From Candidatus Gastranaerophilales bacterium (lineage in GTDB: Bacteria; Cyanobacteriota; Vampirovibrionia; Gastranaerophilales; Gastranaerophilaceae), in the NCBI GenBank assembly GCA_944323255.1, contig CALURU010000014.1, forward strand, positions 1 through 63,241: DNA of 63,241 nucleotides. Direction: 5' to 3'. The notes under the pieces were generated by a model. That model had not been told where the DNA came from. It was given only the letters and a program-made list of their open reading frames with translations, and made no database searches. Positions 52,791 to 60,959 of this stretch are shown here, piece by piece (position 1 is the stretch's first letter; every line of letters starts with the position of its first letter). The position numbers and the translations under genes were made by a program.

Positions 52791-52815
52791 GGGCGGAATG
52801 CTTTGCATTCCGCCC
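52791..52815. terminator. Bidirectional terminator
   Basis: GGGCGGAATGC (52791-52801) pairs with GCATTCCGCCC (52805-52815) around a 3-base loop, with T-rich runs outward on both strands, between convergent genes. Confidence 0.88.
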
Positions 52816-52838
52816 TCTCTTTATGTTAGTTTAGAATT

Positions 52839-55490
52839 CTATTTCTTAGCTTCAACAACTGCCTGAGCTGCAGCGAGTTTAGCCTGAGGAATTCTGAACG
52901 GTGAGCAAGAAACGTAGTCAAGACCGATTCTGTAAGCGAACTTAACTGAATCAGGGTCTCCGCCGTGTTCACCGCAAACTCCGCCGATAAGTTTCGGATT
53001 AACAGCTTTACCTTTTTCCATAGCCATTTCCATTAACTTACCAACACCTTTTGTATCAAGTGTTTCAAACGGGTTAGCAGGAAGAATTTTCTGCTCAACG
53101 TAACGTTTCAGGAACTTACCTTCCGCATCGTCTCTTGAATAGCCGAAAGTCATCTGTGTAAGGTCGTTTGTACCGAATGAGAAGAATTCTGCATATTCAG
53201 CAATTTCATCAGCAGTTAAAGCTGCACGAGGAATTTCTATCATAGTTCCGAACTTGTAATCAACTCTTATTCCTTTTTCTTTCATTACATCTTCTGCAAC
53301 TCTTTCTAAGATTTCTTTTGCAACTTTTAATTCGTTAACATGTCCGATAAGCGGAATCATAACGTAAGGAATTACGTCAACTCCTTCTTTTTTAGCATCA
53401 CATGCTGCTTCAAAGATTGCTCTTACCTGCATTTCGTTAATTTCAGGGTAGGTCAGACCTAATCTGCACCCTCTTAAGCCCATCATAGGATTAGATTCTG
53501 AAAGCCCTTCTACAATATGCAGAAGTTCTTCTTTTTCTTTAGCATCCTTGCCTTGAGCTTTAAGTGTTGCAACTTCTGCGATTAAATCTTCCTTAGAAGG
53601 TAAGAATTCGTGAAGTGGCGGGTCTAAAAGTCTGACTGTCATAGGCATACCTGAACCCAGTGCTTTAAACATAGCATAGAAGTCTGAATATTGCATAGGA
53701 AGCAGATGTTCAAGCGCTTCTTTTCTAGCTTCCGGAGTACCTGCAATAATCATTTTTTGAACCCAAGGAAGTCTGTCAGGATCCATAAACATGTGCTCTG
53801 TTCTGCAAAGTCCGACACCTTCTGTTCCGAATTTTAGAGCATTTGCAATGTCTTTTGGAGTATCGGCGTTAGCTTCAACTTTCATTGTCTTGATTTCATC
53901 AACCCATTTGAAGAAGGTTGTGAAGTTATCATCGATTTGAGCGTCTGCAAGTTTTACAGCACCTTCCATAACAATACCTTTGCCGCCGTCTAATGATATA
54001 ATATCATTCTTGTGGTATACAGTTCCGTCAGCTCCTGTCAAAGTTTCGTTTTCGAGGTCAATTCTCATATCTTCACAGCCTGCAACGCAAGGTTTACCCA
54101 TACCCTTTGCAACTACTGCTGCGTGGGATGTTGCGCCGCCTCTAAGTGTTAAAACACCTTGAGCAACAGCCATACCGTGAATATCATCCGGACAGGTTTC
54201 AATTCTTACAAGAATAACTTTTTCGCCTGCTTCGCCTCTTTGAGCAGCTTCTTCCGTATCAAATACGATTTTACCTACTGCAGCACCCGGAGAAGCGTTT
54301 ACACCGTGTGCAATTTTGTGAGCTTCTTCCATTGCCTTAGCGTCAAAGCAAGGTAATAAAATTTGGTTAACTGTATAAGGATCTACTAATTGAATAGCTC
54401 TTTCTTTGGTAATAATACCTTCTTTGCACATTTCAACGGCAATTCTTACTGCAGCAGTTGCGGTTCTCTTACCGTTACGTGTTTGAAGAATGTATAATTT
54501 ACCTCTTTCAATAGTAAATTCCATATCTTGGACATCTTTGTATCCGAGTTCAAGTTTCTTTGCGATATCAACGTATTGTTTGTATAGATCAGGCATTTCT
54601 GTTTCTAATTCCGCAATAGGTTTTGGCGTTCTAATACCTGCAACAACATCTTCACCCTGAGCGTTTGTTAAATATTCACCGTAGAACTTGTTTTCGCCTG
54701 TTGCAGGGTTACGTGTGAACGAAACGCCTGTAGCACAATCGTCGCCCATATTTCCGAATACCATTGTTTGAACGTTAACAGCTGTTCCGAAGTTATGGTC
54801 GATTTTATTCATGTTTCTGTAAGCAACTGCACGAGGAATGTTCCAGGAGCGGAATACTGCTTCAATAGCTTCCTGCAATTGAACATATGGATCTTGCGGG
54901 AATTCTTTGCCGGTTACTTCTTTGATTGTTTTTTTGTAAATAGGAATAAGTGATTTCCAGCCTTCTGCGGAAACTTCCGTATCAGATTTAACCCCTTCTC
55001 TTTCCTTTACTTTTTCAACTTCTGATTCGAAGTATTTTTGTCTGTCCATTTCCCATGCGACAGAGCCGAACATAGTCAAGAATCTTCTGTAAGAATCGTA
55101 GCAGAATCTAGGGTTGTTTGTTAATTTAACCATAGCTTCTACTGTTTCATCGTTCAACCCGAGGTTAAGGATTGTTTCCATCATACCAGGCATTGAAATT
55201 CTTGCACCTGAACGAACAGATACTAATAAAGGATTTGAAGTGTCGCCGAACTTTTTGCCTGCTTGTGCTTCAACATCCTTTAATGCTGTTTTTACTTCAT
55301 CCATTAAACCTTCAGGCATTTTGTTGCCGTGGTTAATGTAATCCATACAGGTTTCTGTTGTGATAGTGAGTCCCGGAGGTACCGGAAGTCCTAAATTTGT
55401 CATTTCGGCAAGGTTAGCACCTTTGCCGCCCAGAAGGTTGCGCATGTCAGCATTACCTTCTCTAAATAGCCATACTCGTTTTTCAGCCAT
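52839..55490 (-). CDS. ppdK: Pyruvate, phosphate dikinase
   Basis: Interconverts pyruvate + ATP + Pi with PEP + AMP + PPi. 883 residues, full length. An N-terminal nucleotide-binding domain (FREGNADMRNLLGGKGANLAEM) precedes the phosphohistidine domain with GGATSHAAV (His456) and the C-terminal PEP barrel with GGVCGEHGG (Cys839). AAGGAGAA precedes the ATG. With pyruvate kinase at 60960 it suggests PPi-linked glycolysis or gluconeogenesis. Confidence 0.98.
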   Translation of the reverse strand: MAEKRVWLFREGNADMRNLLGGKGANLAEMTNLGLPVPPGLTITTETCMDYINHGNKMPEGLMDEVKTALKDVEAQAGKKFGDTSNPLLVSVRSGARISMPGMMETILNLGLNDETVEAMVKLTNNPRFCYDSYRRFLTMFGSVAWEMDRQKYFESEVEKVKEREGVKSDTEVSAEGWKSLIPIYKKTIKEVTGKEFPQDPYVQLQEAIEAVFRSWNIPRAVAYRNMNKIDHNFGTAVNVQTMVFGNMGDDCATGVSFTRNPATGENKFYGEYLTNAQGEDVVAGIRTPKPIAELETEMPDLYKQYVDIAKKLELGYKDVQDMEFTIERGKLYILQTRNGKRTATAAVRIAVEMCKEGIITKERAIQLVDPYTVNQILLPCFDAKAMEEAHKIAHGVNASPGAAVGKIVFDTEEAAQRGEAGEKVILVRIETCPDDIHGMAVAQGVLTLRGGATSHAAVVAKGMGKPCVAGCEDMRIDLENETLTGADGTVYHKNDIISLDGGKGIVMEGAVKLADAQIDDNFTTFFKWVDEIKTMKVEANADTPKDIANALKFGTEGVGLCRTEHMFMDPDRLPWVQKMIIAGTPEARKEALEHLLPMQYSDFYAMFKALGSGMPMTVRLLDPPLHEFLPSKEDLIAEVATLKAQGKDAKEKEELLHIVEGLSESNPMMGLRGCRLGLTYPEINEMQVRAIFEAACDAKKEGVDVIPYVMIPLIGHVNELKVAKEILERVAEDVMKEKGIRVDYKFGTMIEIPRAALTADEIAEYAEFFSFGTNDLTQMTFGYSRDDAEGKFLKRYVEQKILPANPFETLDTKGVGKLMEMAMEKGKAVNPKLIGGVCGEHGGDPDSVKFAYRIGLDYVSCSPFRIPQAKLAAAQAVVEAKK

Positions 55491-55677
55491 TAGTTTCTCC
55501 TTCTCTTAAGTAATATTAACATCACTATAAATTCCTAGTGTATTTATTCTATCACGAAGAAAGAGAAGTGTATACAATACATGTATTAAGATTTGTTAAT
55601 TTAAAGAAAAATTATAGCAATTTTTACGCCGGAATTGTTTTAATATACTTGTAGTAATTTTAGTGTGAGGTAAAAAT

Positions 55678-55974
55678 ATGTCAACAACAATTAATCCGGT
55701 GCAAACTCCAGTAGAACAAGCTCCTGCATTCAAGGCAAAGGGTAAGAATGCAAAAAAAATAGCTGATGGTTTTATGAAAAACGCAAAGAAATTAACTCTG
55801 GAAGAGGCTTTTATGGAACAAAATGCAGGTATGTGTTATGCTGCAAGTGTTAAAAGCCCTGCTGTTTTAAAAGAAACAGTTTTAAGGGAAACTGCTTTAG
55901 GAAATTTCGATTTTGTTAAAGGTATTAATGAATATCTTGCAACAACAAAAGCAAAAAATATATATAAAAAATAA
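55678..55974 (+). CDS. Small basic hypothetical protein
   Basis: 98 residues, Lys/Ala-rich, helical, no signal peptide (MSTTINPVQTPVEQAPAFKA start). No family recognised. GAGGT precedes the ATG, GCAATTTTT lies 60 bases upstream, and TATACT at 55644-55649. The strong terminator after it and the conserved-looking promoter support a real gene. Confidence 0.65.
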   Translation: MSTTINPVQTPVEQAPAFKAKGKNAKKIADGFMKNAKKLTLEEAFMEQNAGMCYAASVKSPAVLKETVLRETALGNFDFVKGINEYLATTKAKNIYKK

Positions 55975-56004
55975 AAAAGGTGCGATATTAATCGCGCCTT
56001 TTTT
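55973..56004 (+). terminator. Rho-independent terminator
   Basis: AAAAAAGGTGCGAT pairs with ATCGCGCCTTTTTT (one G-T pair) around a 4-base loop, with more T residues after. The ABC ATPase gene starts 23 bp downstream. Confidence 0.88.
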
Positions 56005-56026
56005 ATTTTTTTAGTAAAATAAATCT

Positions 56027-56755
56027 ATGCCTTTAATAGAGATAAAAGATATTGTAAAAACTTATACCACAGGCGAGGATAGTTTTAATGCTCTGAATGG
56101 AGTTTCTTTTTCTGTAGAAAAGGGAGAGTTTGTTGCAATAATGGGAACATCCGGTTCGGGTAAATCCACTTGCATGAATACTCTTGGAACTCTTGATAAA
56201 CCTACAAGCGGAAGTTACCATCTTGACGGAGTTGATGTTTTTTCGCTTGATGCGGACGAGCTTTCAAAAATCAGGAATCTTAAAATCGGGTTTGTATTTC
56301 AGGGCTTTAATTTGATTTCAAGAACATCTGCTTTAGAAAATGTTGAACTCCCTATGATTTATAAAGGTGTTCCGGAGGAAGAGAGACACGAACGTGCAAA
56401 AAAAGCTTTAGAGATTGTAGGGTTAAAAAACCGAGAATCTCATATGCCGAATCAAATGTCAGGGGGGCAGCAGCAGAGAGTTGCAATTGCAAGAGCACTG
56501 GTGAATGATGCTCCGCTTATTCTGGCAGACGAACCTACAGGTAACCTAGATACAAAAACAAGTATAGAAGTTATGGAATTTTTTGTCCGTCTGAACAAAG
56601 GATTTGACGGTAAAGAAGGAAAAACGATAGTTCTTGTAACGCACGAACCTGATATTGCTGCATATTGTTCAAGAGTAATTAAATTTAAGGACGGGAATAT
56701 AGTTTCGGATCTTCCAAAAGATGAATGGATGAAAACCAGAAACCGAGAAACATAA
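56027..56755 (+). CDS. ABC transporter ATP-binding protein, MacB/LolD-type
   Basis: 242 residues. Walker A GTSGSGKST near 37-45, Q-loop FVFQGFNLI, signature MSGGQQQRVAIARAL, Walker B LILADEPTGNLD and H-loop VTHEPD. The class exports lipoproteins or peptides (LolD, MacB). No cognate permease gene is adjacent, so partner and substrate are unknown. TAAAAT lies 6 bases before the ATG and no Shine-Dalgarno is visible, so it may be leaderless. Confidence 0.93.
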   Translation: MPLIEIKDIVKTYTTGEDSFNALNGVSFSVEKGEFVAIMGTSGSGKSTCMNTLGTLDKPTSGSYHLDGVDVFSLDADELSKIRNLKIGFVFQGFNLISRTSALENVELPMIYKGVPEEERHERAKKALEIVGLKNRESHMPNQMSGGQQQRVAIARALVNDAPLILADEPTGNLDTKTSIEVMEFFVRLNKGFDGKEGKTIVLVTHEPDIAAYCSRVIKFKDGNIVSDLPKDEWMKTRNRET

Positions 56756-56785
56756 AAAAATATCCGTTGAAACGGATATTTTTTA
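56754..56785. terminator. Bidirectional terminator
   Basis: AAAAATATCCGTT (56756-56768) pairs with AACGGATATTTTT (56771-56783). The stem extends by A-T pairs on each side. Between convergent genes. Confidence 0.88.
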
Positions 56786-56808
56786 TCTTTTCTTCATTTG
56801 TCGTAAAG

Positions 56809-57111
56809 CTATGCTACCATCCATTTTGTATGGAGTGAGTGACCAAGTCCGTTGGTATAGCTAGCTCCGGCTCCTTCTGCATAAGTTGTACCTAGACCGA
56901 CACCCTGTGTCCCGAGTGAAATTGGTGTATTTCCGTCTTCACCTGTTACGCTTCCTATTGAAGGTGCTTCAATATGCGGGGTTGGTTGGACTCCTTGGGT
57001 ACCTTCGACACGGGGACCGACTGTTATGCCGCCAAAAGGAATGCTTGAGCCGCCCTGTCCGTACAGACCGTATTGATAATTTTGTTCTAATCCTGGTACT
57101 GTTAATGCCAT
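56809..57111 (-). CDS. Small Gly-rich hypothetical protein
   Basis: 100 residues from the ATG at 57111, which has AAGGA about 8 bases upstream; an in-frame ATG at 57117 would be too close to it. Gly, Thr, Pro and Ser rich, no signal peptide or membrane helix (ALTVPGLEQNYQYGLYG start). No family recognised. Has the TTGTAAA-N16-GCAATTTTT element upstream, like the genes at 12715 and 47069. Confidence 0.65.
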   Translation of the reverse strand: MALTVPGLEQNYQYGLYGQGGSSIPFGGITVGPRVEGTQGVQPTPHIEAPSIGSVTGEDGNTPISLGTQGVGLGTTYAEGAGASYTNGLGHSLHTKWMVA

Positions 57112-57159
57112 ACTCATATCCTTTTTTACTTGTATATATATAATAACGTTTCTAATTCC

Positions 57160-57192
57160 TAAAAATTGCGTTTTATATACAAAATTTTACAA
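57160..57192 (-). promoter_or_regulatory. TTGTAAA-N16-GCAATTT promoter-like element
   Basis: Minus strand TTGTAAA starts at 57192 and GCAATTTTTA at 57169 (23 bases). GCAA lies 58 bases from the ATG at 57111. It shares bases 57186-57191 with the ldcA -35 box on the other strand. Confidence 0.45.
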
Positions 57193-57214
57193 AAGTTTAC
57201 ATATCGTTTATAAT
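57186..57214 (+). promoter_or_regulatory. Sigma-70 promoter of ldcA, leaderless start
   Basis: TTTACA (57186-57191), exactly 17 bases, TATAAT (57209-57214), then 6 bases to the ATG at 57221. No Shine-Dalgarno can fit, so the mRNA probably starts at the initiation codon. Confidence 0.7.
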
Positions 57215-57220
57215 TTGAAT

Positions 57221-58093
57221 ATGAAAACAATCGGAATTATAGCCTTATCAGGTGTAGTAAATAAAAAGAAACTGGGAGCTGCTGTTACAAATCTGGAACA
57301 GCTGGGATTTAACGTAAAGCTTTCTAATAATATTTATGATAATAATCGCTATCTTGCAGGAAATGATGGGGATAAACTGGAAGAGCTGCATAGATTCTTT
57401 TCAGATCCGCAAATTGATATTATTATGGCGGCACGGGGCGGTTATGGAGCAATAAGGCTTATTGATAGAATTGATTATGATTTAATTAAAAATAACCCAA
57501 AACCTTTTATCGGGTTTTCAGATGTTACTGCACTTTTACTAATGATATATAAAAAGACCGGTATAATTACTTATCACGGACCGATGGCTTGCAGTGATTT
57601 TTCGGAGGTTTTAGAACCCCACCCCCTACCCCCCTCACTCAAGGAGCGGGGAGAAAGTTTTACCTTAAAAGAGTTTTTCAAAGCTCTTTCCGGGGAAACT
57701 TTAGAGTATTGCGGTAATAAAGTATATAAGCAGGGTTCAGCTTGCGGAATAATCTGGGGCGGTAATCTTGCGACAGTTGTTTCACTTTGCGGGCAGGACT
57801 TTATTCCTGATGAAGATTTCGTTTTTTTTGCGGAAGATTTAAATGAGCCTGTTTATAAGATTGACAGAATGTTTACCCAGCTTTTTAATATAGAAAAATT
57901 TAAAACTAATTGCAAGGGAATTGTTCTTGGTGATTTTTTGGAAATTGATAATCAAGAATGGCTCGAAGAACTTTTTACAGAATTCACAATTCCGACTGTC
58001 GGCGGGTTTCAAATTACACATTTAAAAGACAAAATTACTCTTCCTATTGGTAGCAAATGTGTATTAAACAACGACAGGCTGATTGTTAATTAG
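57221..58093 (+). CDS. ldcA: LD-carboxypeptidase (S66 family)
   Basis: Trims the terminal D-Ala from tetrapeptides during peptidoglycan recycling. 290 residues from the ATG at 57221 (a TTG precedes in frame). The Ser nucleophile motif is expected in the AARGGYGAIRLI region; PFIGFSDVTALL and ITYHGPMACSDF follow, and the C-terminal His is likely in PTVGGFQITH. Residues about 133-145 read PHPLPPSLKERGE, an in-frame copy of the intergenic CCCTC/GAGGG repeat. Leaderless sigma-70 promoter. Confidence 0.9.
   Translation: MKTIGIIALSGVVNKKKLGAAVTNLEQLGFNVKLSNNIYDNNRYLAGNDGDKLEELHRFFSDPQIDIIMAARGGYGAIRLIDRIDYDLIKNNPKPFIGFSDVTALLLMIYKKTGIITYHGPMACSDFSEVLEPHPLPPSLKERGESFTLKEFFKALSGETLEYCGNKVYKQGSACGIIWGGNLATVVSLCGQDFIPDEDFVFFAEDLNEPVYKIDRMFTQLFNIEKFKTNCKGIVLGDFLEIDNQEWLEELFTEFTIPTVGGFQITHLKDKITLPIGSKCVLNNDRLIVN
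57612..57656 (+). repeat. CCCTC/GAGGG palindromic repeat inserted in ldcA
   Basis: ACCCCACCCCCTACCCCCCT followed by CACTCAAGGAGCGGGGAGAAA has the composition and symmetry of the intergenic family (105, 495, 6919, 38110, 38795). It keeps the ldcA frame and adds about 14 residues in a surface-loop region between GPMACSDF and the next helix. Confidence 0.65.
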
Positions 58094-58096
58094 CAG

Positions 58097-59023
58097 CTAT
58101 AAAAGCGCCTTAAAATATTCAACAGTATATTTTAGTCCGTCTTTAATATCTACTTTCGGCTCCCAGTTAAGTTTCGTTTTAGCAAGTGTTATATCCGGTT
58201 GTCGTTTTGTAGGATCATCTGACGGAAGCGGCTTGTATACTATTTTTGATTTTGAGCCGGTAAGTTCCAGAATAAGTTTAGCAAAATCTAAAATAGTTCT
58301 TTCAGAAGGATTTCCTAAATTTACCGGACCTGTCAAATCTGATTTCATCATTTTTATTATTCCGTCAACTAAGTCGTCAACATAACAAAATGAGCGTGTT
58401 TGAGTTCCATCGCCGTATATTGTAATATCTTCTTCTTTAAGCGCCTGTATAATGAAATTAGAAACAACACGACCATCATCCGGTGCCATATTAGGTCCGT
58501 AGGTATTAAAGATTCTTATAATTTTAGTATCAATATTTTTTTGCCTATGATAATCCATTATCAAAGTTTCGGCACAGCGTTTTCCTTCGTCATAACAGCT
58601 TCTTATACCAATTGGATTAACATTTCCCCAGTAACTTTCTATCTGCGGATGAATTTTGGGATCACCGTAAACTTCGCTGGTTGATGCTTGAAGTATTTTT
58701 GCATTATTTTTCTGAGCAAGTTCAAGCATATTAATTATGCCGAAAACCGACGTTTTCATTGTTTTAATTGGATCGTACTGGTAATGCGGCGGGCTTGCAG
58801 GACAAGCCATATTATAAATTTCATCAATATTAATATTAAGTGGTTCTGTAATATCGTGCTCAAAAAGCTCGAAATTGGGATTACTTAATAAGTGTTCGAT
58901 ATTTCTCCGTTTGCCTGTGAAAAAATTGTCAAGACAAATTACGTAATTTCCTTCATTTAAAAGTTTTTTGCATAGGTGCGAACCAATAAAACCTGCACCG
59001 CCTGTTATTAATATTTTCTTCAT
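58097..59023 (-). CDS. uxs: UDP-glucuronate decarboxylase-type SDR (UDP-xylose synthase)
   Basis: 308 residues. Extended SDR with [15 protein letters not shown] at the N-terminus, [20 protein letters not shown] (UXS signature), STSEVYGDP and the catalytic SCYDEGKR (Tyr/Lys). [20 protein letters not shown] and [14 protein letters not shown] complete the family pattern. Makes UDP-xylose for surface glycans. TAAAAT lies 7 bases before the ATG and no Shine-Dalgarno is seen. Convergent with ldcA, separated by only 3 bp. Confidence 0.93.
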   Translation of the reverse strand: MKKILITGGAGFIGSHLCKKLLNEGNYVICLDNFFTGKRRNIEHLLSNPNFELFEHDITEPLNINIDEIYNMACPASPPHYQYDPIKTMKTSVFGIINMLELAQKNNAKILQASTSEVYGDPKIHPQIESYWGNVNPIGIRSCYDEGKRCAETLIMDYHRQKNIDTKIIRIFNTYGPNMAPDDGRVVSNFIIQALKEEDITIYGDGTQTRSFCYVDDLVDGIIKMMKSDLTGPVNLGNPSERTILDFAKLILELTGSKSKIVYKPLPSDDPTKRQPDITLAKTKLNWEPKVDIKDGLKYTVEYFKALL

Positions 59024-59132
59024 AGATAAAATTTTAACATAAACATAAATTTATTACATTTTGTTAATTATTACTTTATTAACAGATTCTTTTTGTGTAC
59101 ACTGTACGTGTATGGTTAAAAGGAGGGCAAGT

Positions 59133-59774
59133 ATGCCAAAATTTAATTTGATGTCATATATTATGCCGCCTGAGGATAAAATGTTTTTTACATTATTCCA
59201 GAACAGTGCGGAACTTTGTATAGAAACGGCAAAATTATACTTAGAAATTATAGAATCGGGACTTAATGAAGAGAAGAAAGAGGAGGTTCTTAAAGCTAAA
59301 AAGAAAGGTTCTTTATCTCTGAAGTTAACATTAAAACAGTTAAATAAAAGTTTTATAACGCCGCTGGAGCGTGAGGACATTCAATATATAGCCGTAAATT
59401 TATATAAAATCAATAAAAAAATTGGAAAAGCCTGCTTAAACTTAGACGTATACAAATTAAAAAAGTGTACTGAAGAAATGAAAGAGCAGGCTTCAATTTT
59501 GGTCAAGGCTTCCTGTAAACTTGCTGAAATTATCAAATGTCTTAAAAAGGTAAGTGATGTTGAATTAATCACAAAATTGAATATTGAAATGAAAGAGCTT
59601 GAAACTTATGGTGACGGAGTTCATAGAAAAGCAATTTCAGATTTATTTTCCGGCAAATATGATGCGCTTGAGGTTATCAAATTGAGAGATATTTACAAAG
59701 ATATCGAGAATTCTCTTGATACTTGCTATCATATTTCGGATACAATTTTGAATGTTGCTTTGAAGCAAAGTTAA
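59133..59774 (+). CDS. DUF47/PhoU-like phosphate transport accessory protein
   Basis: 213 residues from the ATG at 59133, preceded by AAAGGAGGGC. All-helical PhoU-like fold with FNLMSYIMPPEDKMFFTLF and DIYKDIENSLDTCYHISDTI (acidic metal-binding motif). DUF47 proteins act with Pit-type phosphate transporters, and a pit gene follows after 13 bp. Likely controls or tunes phosphate uptake. Confidence 0.92.
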   Translation: MPKFNLMSYIMPPEDKMFFTLFQNSAELCIETAKLYLEIIESGLNEEKKEEVLKAKKKGSLSLKLTLKQLNKSFITPLEREDIQYIAVNLYKINKKIGKACLNLDVYKLKKCTEEMKEQASILVKASCKLAEIIKCLKKVSDVELITKLNIEMKELETYGDGVHRKAISDLFSGKYDALEVIKLRDIYKDIENSLDTCYHISDTILNVALKQS

Positions 59775-59787
59775 GGGCTGGAAATTT

Positions 59788-60795
59788 ATGATAACGATTT
59801 TATTACTAATAGCTGTAGTAGCAATAGCATTAATTTTTGAATTTATAAACGGGTTTCATGATTGCGCAAACGCAATTGCAACAGTTGTTTCGACAAAAGT
59901 TTTATCTCCGAGGCATGCCGTTCTTTTCGGGGCAAGCCTTGAATTTATAGGAGCATTAACCGGAACTCACGTTGCAAAAACTATAGGTTCAGGGATTGTT
60001 AATTCTGAGATGATAACTTTGACGGTAATTTTTTGTGCGCTGTTAGCGGCAGTATTGTGGAATCTCTTAACATGGTATTTGGGACTGCCTTCGAGTTCTT
60101 CTCACGCATTAATTGGCGGACTTCTGGGAGCAACAATTGTAAAAGCAGGTTTAAGCGCAGTGCACTTTACAACTTTGATTGATAAAGTCATAATACCGAT
60201 GTTTACTTCGCCGCTTTTAGGCTTTTGTGTAGGATTTTCTTTTATGCTTTTTTTGATAAGGATTTTCAACCGTGCGAATCCACAAAAAGTTAATAAACGT
60301 TTTAGGAAACTGCAATTGTTTTCATCAGGCTTAATGGCATTAAGCCACGGTTCAAACGATGCACAGAAAACAATGGGTATAATCACACTGGCGCTCCTTG
60401 CGGGCGGGGTTTTGCATAAAGGTCCTGATGGTGATTTTGAAATTCCTTTGTTTGTAATAATTGTTTGTGCTCTTATGATGGCTGCAGGTACAATGAACGG
60501 CGGCTGGAAAATTATTAAAACAATGGGACATAAAATAATTAAACTAAAACCTATACACGGTTTTGCCGCTGAAACTTCTGCGGCAGGCTTAATTTTGACA
60601 GCTTCTCATTTTGGCATACCTTTGAGTACAACACATGTTATTTCAACTGCAATTATGGGGGTTGGTTCTACGTTCCATGCTCATGCCGTTAAGTGGAGAA
60701 TAGTAGGAAATATCGTTACAGCCTGGGTACTTACGATACCAGCCTGTATGATACTTTCTTCTATAATTTATTATTTGATCTATAAAATAATTTAA
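59788..60795 (+). CDS. pit: Pit-type inorganic phosphate transporter
   Basis: 335 residues, about 10 membrane helices. The two inverted family signatures are NGFHDCANAIATVVSTKVLSP near 20 and ALSHGSNDAQKTMGIITLAL near 190. Low-affinity phosphate (metal-phosphate) symport. In an operon with the DUF47 protein. Confidence 0.96.
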   Translation: MITILLLIAVVAIALIFEFINGFHDCANAIATVVSTKVLSPRHAVLFGASLEFIGALTGTHVAKTIGSGIVNSEMITLTVIFCALLAAVLWNLLTWYLGLPSSSSHALIGGLLGATIVKAGLSAVHFTTLIDKVIIPMFTSPLLGFCVGFSFMLFLIRIFNRANPQKVNKRFRKLQLFSSGLMALSHGSNDAQKTMGIITLALLAGGVLHKGPDGDFEIPLFVIIVCALMMAAGTMNGGWKIIKTMGHKIIKLKPIHGFAAETSAAGLILTASHFGIPLSTTHVISTAIMGVGSTFHAHAVKWRIVGNIVTAWVLTIPACMILSSIIYYLIYKII

Positions 60796-60820
60796 TTCAA
60801 TAATGTTTTTGTATATTATT

Positions 60821-60870
60821 CATTTCTCAAACACGCTCTCGGCTCTGCCTCTTGCTATCGTTTCGAAATA
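60821..60870. repeat. Diverged copy of the 1-110 repeat
   Basis: TTTCTCAAACACGCTCTCGG then CTCTGCCTCTTGCTATCGTTTCGAAAT matches the central part of the repeats at 1 and 210. Lies just after the pit stop. Confidence 0.6.
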
Positions 60871-60905
60871 AATAATATACAAAATTTTTATGACTTGTAT
60901 TATAT

Positions 60906-60945
60906 AAGAAAATACCGGCTTCGTTGTTGAAACCGGTATTTTCTT
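60906..60945. terminator. Terminator downstream of pyk
   Basis: AGAAAATACCGG (60907-60918) pairs with CCGGTATTTTCT (60933-60944). It lies between the convergent pit and pyk genes. A short TTTA tandem repeat (about 60943-60963) follows and overlaps the pyk stop codon. Confidence 0.85.
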
Positions 60946-60959
60946 ATTTATTTATTTAT

